This document shows, one piece after another, positions 4,345 to 7,228 of a stretch of 7,228 nt of DNA. This DNA is from Fimbriimonadaceae bacterium (GTDB lineage Bacteria > Armatimonadota > Fimbriimonadia > Fimbriimonadales > Fimbriimonadaceae). The number at the start of each line of letters is the position of its first letter. The stretch's first letter is position 1. The DNA is taken from NCBI GenBank assembly GCA_020849075.1, contig JADLGZ010000188.1, forward strand, positions 1-7,228, read 5' to 3'. The notes below the pieces were generated by a model, which made no database searches, was not told where the DNA came from, and saw nothing but the letters and a program-made list of their open reading frames with translations. The position numbers were made by a program, and so were the translations under genes.

Positions 4345-7086
4345 ATGCAACTCAATAAAACGGCCCTGTCCGCCTTGATTTTTGTCGCCTGCATGGGCAT
4401 TTCCACTCCTTCCAGTTATGCTCGGACTGCATCGCGTAGCCCGCAAGAGGCCACGACCAAACAAGACCCGCCGAAGCGTGACGAGAAAGCTGTGGCGTAC
4501 GAAAAGGCCGTCAAGGACTTGGAGAAGTCCGAAGGTGCATTCACGTTCTATAAGCGTAAGAAAGATCTCTTGCTGGAGCTACCGGAAGATAAGCTCGATA
4601 AACTATTTGTTATTCAAGGCGCGTTCAACCATGGGTTCACCGAAGATCCAGCGCAGGCGGGATCACCCATTGGGAATAACGCCGTAGATGTCTTTCGCTT
4701 TGAGAGGCACGAATCTTCGGTGTGGTTGATTCGACCGAACTTAAAGTATCGGTGGGATCCCAAGGATCCTCTCGCTCTCGCCAGTAGCCGAACCATGCCC
4801 GAAGCGATATTGGCCGACTTCTCCATTGAACAGACCAACCCCGAAACAAAGAAGGTCTTGATCAATGTCTCATCCTTACTAAGTGGTGACTTACAACAAC
4901 TGGGCTTGATGGTTACCGCCCTTGGCGGCGCGCAGTACTCGTTGGAGCGAGATAAGTCCGGCGTGGAGCGGATCATTCAGTCTGCGGATGTAACCACCGT
5001 GCGGATGAACATGGTTTACCGTGCTTCTCGAGCCGGCGGTGATGCCGCCAGCCTATTTGGCGGCAGCATGGTGAACCATGCCGAGGACGTGAGGAGCCTT
5101 CCGATCAAGGTGACTTGGACCCTGAACTGGCGCCCGGAGACCTCTACCTATATGCCTCGGATTGCCGATCCGCGGGTTGGCTACTTCACCCAAGACTACT
5201 ACTCCCTAGACAAGTTCTACAAAATGGATCGAACCGAGCGGTACATCAACCGGTGGAATCTGCAGAAGAAGGATCCAAAGGCGAAGATGAGTGAGCCGGT
5301 GAAGCCGATCGTTTGGACCATTGACCCATCTATCCCAGAGAAGTATCGCCCCGCGGTCAAGAACGGCATTCTGCGATGGAACAGAGCCTTTGAGGCGCTC
5401 GGTTACAAGAACGCAGTCCAGGTTGTAGACGCGCCGGTCAATGATCCTGACTATGACCACGCCGATGCCCGCCGAAACGTGATCCGGTTCACGATGACCG
5501 AGAGCGCTGGGTACGCCATTGCCCTGTTCAGAACTGATCCATTCTCGGGTGAGATTCTCAACGCTAGCGTCAACGTTGATGCGAACTACGTTAACTACAT
5601 CAACCAGGAGTACTTGCGTTCGGCGATTCCATCGTCGGTTGCCTTGCGATCGGCCGTCGATCAGGCTAGGACAGGATTGTCTAGGATGGGAGCGGTTTCC
5701 CCCCGGGACCTAATGCTGAATCAAGACACGCTACGAGATCGGGCTCTCGAACCGAAGATTCGCCAACTTGGCTGGACGCCATTCTTTTGCAATATTGGTG
5801 CTGAGGCCATGCGCAATATGGCGATGGCCTATAGCGTTGGCAAGGCCAGCAAGATTGGGGTCTCGGGTGAAAAGTTCGTAGAAGAGGCGATGGCCGATGT
5901 GGTTGCCCACGAAGTCGGACACTGCATGGGCTTGCGTCACAATTTCGTTGCTTCAACAAACCTGACTACAGCTCAATTGGGTGATGAAAGTATCGTCACC
6001 GACAAGCAAGTTGCGGCATCAGTGATGGATTACACGCCCACCAACATGGTGGCCCTCCTGAACAATAAGCCCAAAGCGCTCTTCAACAGTGCGATAGGCC
6101 CATACGATATGTTCGCAATTGATTACGGTTATCGCCCGATCTCCGCAATGACACCGGAAGGCGAGAAGTACGCCCTCGGTCAGATTGCTCGGCAGGACGG
6201 ATTGCCCGGCTTGGCTTACATGAGCGATGAGGATGCGGATGGCGTTGATCCCTATGTAGTGAGATTTGATCTCGCTCGGGATCCATTGAACTATGCCGAG
6301 AAAGAGATCGCCGGCTATAAGCGCACCCGAAACTGGGCAATCCAAAACCTGCCGATGCCCGGGAGCTCTTACACCGACCGCACCTTACTGGTTATGAACT
6401 CCACGATACGGCAGCTCAGCGTAGCAATGGGATCAACGGTTTTCATTACGGGTGTTGTTGGCAACCGTAACTTCAAGGGTGACATGAATGAAAAGCCAAC
6501 GTTGCGTCCCGTGGACCCAGGGCTCGCCCGTCAGGCGATGAAGCTTGTTTGCAATGGCGCCCTTGGCATGGATTCGGTGAATTTGCCTGAGTCCGTACTC
6601 AACAACCTCTCAATGAACTATGATACGGGCACCGGTAACCAGTTCACCGCTCCGCTGCGCACCACCATCCTCATGAACCAAATGCTGATCGCTATGCAGC
6701 TTTTGAACGTGGACGCCCTCAACTCAATACAAGAAAACGCCTTCAAAATGCCGAACAATCCGGCGGCCTATTCAATCGATGAGCATGTGGGCCTGTTAAT
6801 GACGGCGATGTTCGGCGACTTGCCTTCGGTAACGAAGGTCAGTTCCATGCGTCGAGAACTGCAGTCATTCGTGCTGGAGACCGTCATCGGGCAGGCCGCT
6901 CAGGTCGGTCTTCAGGCGGAAGTTCGACGGGTGGCTGGGGATGCAGTGGATTTCGCGTCGGCAAAGATTAACTCTCGCCTGCGAAATCGCATGGCCATTG
7001 ACAAGGCGACGCAGTCTCACCTGCAAAACATGGCAAAAATGATTCAGAGGTACGAGCAACGCATGATGACAGTTGCGGGGCCGTAG
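4345..7086 (+). CDS. Exported zinc-dependent metalloprotease, DUF5117/DUF4953 type
   Basis: A 913-residue protein, counted from the ATG at 4345 chosen by its ribosome binding site. The N-terminus MQLNKTALSALIFVACMGIS then TPSSYA is a Sec signal with likely cleavage after residue 26. C16 in FVAC is only a weak lipobox. Next comes a charged segment, then a DUF5118-like start (FTFYKRKKDLLLELPEDKL from residue 66) and a DUF5117-like beta-rich part, which includes KVLINVSSLLSGDL. DPRVGYFTQDY (from 275) follows, and then the catalytic domain: HEVGHCMGLRH with zinc ligands H522, H526, H532 and general base E523, then a probable Met-turn MDYT at 561-564. This is the metzincin-like HExxHxxGxxH arrangement of this family. 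The C-terminal part (about 650-913) is mainly helical. The gene is divergent from the PBP4 operon, and a hisB-like gene starts 17 bp after its stop. Natural substrates are unknown; export suggests envelope or extracellular proteins. Confidence 0.92.
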   Translation: MQLNKTALSALIFVACMGISTPSSYARTASRSPQEATTKQDPPKRDEKAVAYEKAVKDLEKSEGAFTFYKRKKDLLLELPEDKLDKLFVIQGAFNHGFTEDPAQAGSPIGNNAVDVFRFERHESSVWLIRPNLKYRWDPKDPLALASSRTMPEAILADFSIEQTNPETKKVLINVSSLLSGDLQQLGLMVTALGGAQYSLERDKSGVERIIQSADVTTVRMNMVYRASRAGGDAASLFGGSMVNHAEDVRSLPIKVTWTLNWRPETSTYMPRIADPRVGYFTQDYYSLDKFYKMDRTERYINRWNLQKKDPKAKMSEPVKPIVWTIDPSIPEKYRPAVKNGILRWNRAFEALGYKNAVQVVDAPVNDPDYDHADARRNVIRFTMTESAGYAIALFRTDPFSGEILNASVNVDANYVNYINQEYLRSAIPSSVALRSAVDQARTGLSRMGAVSPRDLMLNQDTLRDRALEPKIRQLGWTPFFCNIGAEAMRNMAMAYSVGKASKIGVSGEKFVEEAMADVVAHEVGHCMGLRHNFVASTNLTTAQLGDESIVTDKQVAASVMDYTPTNMVALLNNKPKALFNSAIGPYDMFAIDYGYRPISAMTPEGEKYALGQIARQDGLPGLAYMSDEDADGVDPYVVRFDLARDPLNYAEKEIAGYKRTRNWAIQNLPMPGSSYTDRTLLVMNSTIRQLSVAMGSTVFITGVVGNRNFKGDMNEKPTLRPVDPGLARQAMKLVCNGALGMDSVNLPESVLNNLSMNYDTGTGNQFTAPLRTTILMNQMLIAMQLLNVDALNSIQENAFKMPNNPAAYSIDEHVGLLMTAMFGDLPSVTKVSSMRRELQSFVLETVIGQAAQVGLQAEVRRVAGDAVDFASAKINSRLRNRMAIDKATQSHLQNMAKMIQRYEQRMMTVAGP

Positions 7087-7103
7087 AACAAACTGAGGTG
7101 TAG

Positions 7104-7228
7104 ATGTCTGGTTCAGCAAGCGAAATACGTTACGCAGAGATCGCCCACGAGACTGCCCATGCTCGGGTGCAGGTGGTGCTTGATCTTGATGGCGGCACCC
7201 GTCGTGACCTCGCGACGGGTGTGGGCAC
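7104..7228 (+). CDS. hisB: Probable imidazoleglycerol-phosphate dehydratase, N-terminal 41 residues (partial)
   Basis: The start is ATG at 7104 with GAGG (7095-7098) 5 nt upstream and 17 bp after the metalloprotease stop, so it may share that transcript. The visible product begins MSGSASEIRYAEIAHETAHA, then RVQVVLDLDGGTRRDLATGVG, before the window ends. R-x-A-E-I-x-x-E-T-x-x-x-x-V-x-V-x-LDLDG-G-x-x-x-x-x-TGVG follows the opening of HisB, which dehydrates imidazoleglycerol phosphate in histidine synthesis. In most HisB proteins TG(I/V)G is followed by F/Y/M and then LDHM. Here the next codon begins AC, hence threonine. The metal-binding histidines lie beyond the window, so the assignment is probable and not certain. 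Confidence 0.62.
   Translation, partial: MSGSASEIRYAEIAHETAHARVQVVLDLDGGTRRDLATGVG
7196..7221. repeat. Perfect 9+9 bp inverted repeat inside the start of the hisB-like gene
   Basis: CACCCGTCG (7196-7204) and CGACGGGTG (7213-7221) are exact reverse complements separated by 8 bp. As mRNA this is a strong GC-rich hairpin about 90 nt into the coding region. It may be a by-product of codons for TRRDLATG or may affect translation or RNA stability. No T-run is visible before the window ends. Confidence 0.45.

Noticed and set aside
5681..5959. Minus-strand reading frames within the metalloprotease (also at 4614-4976 and 6019-6345)
   Set aside because: These are shadows of the plus-strand gene, with Arg/Ser/Pro-rich translations and no supporting signals.
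1..7228. tRNA, rRNA, riboswitch, CRISPR, insertion sequence or defence genes
   Set aside because: No cloverleaf-like pattern, repeated spacer structure, transposase motif, terminal repeats or known defence domain was seen on either strand. All longer stretches are covered by ordinary genes.

Overview
The window looks like ordinary chromosomal DNA from a bacterium of moderate GC content. No single marker fixes the lineage. A YqhQ-type DUF1385 membrane protein (common in Firmicutes, Chloroflexi and Armatimonadota) occurs here with a DUF5117/DUF4953-type secreted zinc metalloprotease (common in Bacteroidota, Planctomycetes and Armatimonadota). That pairing would fit Armatimonadota such as Fimbriimonadales, but this is an inference from gene content and not a phylogenetic result. 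Coding density is high, and no tRNA, rRNA, CRISPR array, insertion sequence or phage gene was seen.

Layout: (1) Bases 1-1227, minus strand: a GTG-started yqhQ gene runs into the 5' end of upp (uracil phosphoribosyltransferase), with 2 bp between them. upp is cut by the window edge. (2) Bases 1228-1309: a short divergent intergenic region with a 12-bp dyad. (3) Bases 1310-1516, plus strand: a small unrecognised 68-residue gene, followed by a good intrinsic terminator at 1543-1575. (4) Bases 1586-4183, minus strand: a compact three-gene operon, read right to left. It encodes a HEAT-like helical protein, a PBP4-type D-Ala-D-Ala carboxypeptidase (ATGA overlap) and a DUF5658 small membrane protein. 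The last two genes overlap out of frame by 122 nt. (5) Bases 4184-4344: a divergent control region with a perfect 7+7 dyad close to the metalloprotease start. (6) Bases 4345-7086, plus strand: a 913-residue exported zinc metalloprotease. (7) Bases 7104-7228, plus strand: the 5' end of a gene that resembles hisB, cut by the window edge.

How the genes may work together: the centre of the window is an envelope neighbourhood. A peptidoglycan carboxypeptidase/endopeptidase and a small membrane protein are transcribed away from a large exported protease. The left edge is nucleotide salvage and the right edge is probably histidine biosynthesis. I see no convincing defence or mobile system. The features most worth a second look are the long PBP4/DUF5658 overlap, the dyad upstream of the metalloprotease, the two-codon leader ORF before the HEAT-like gene, and the small 68-residue gene.
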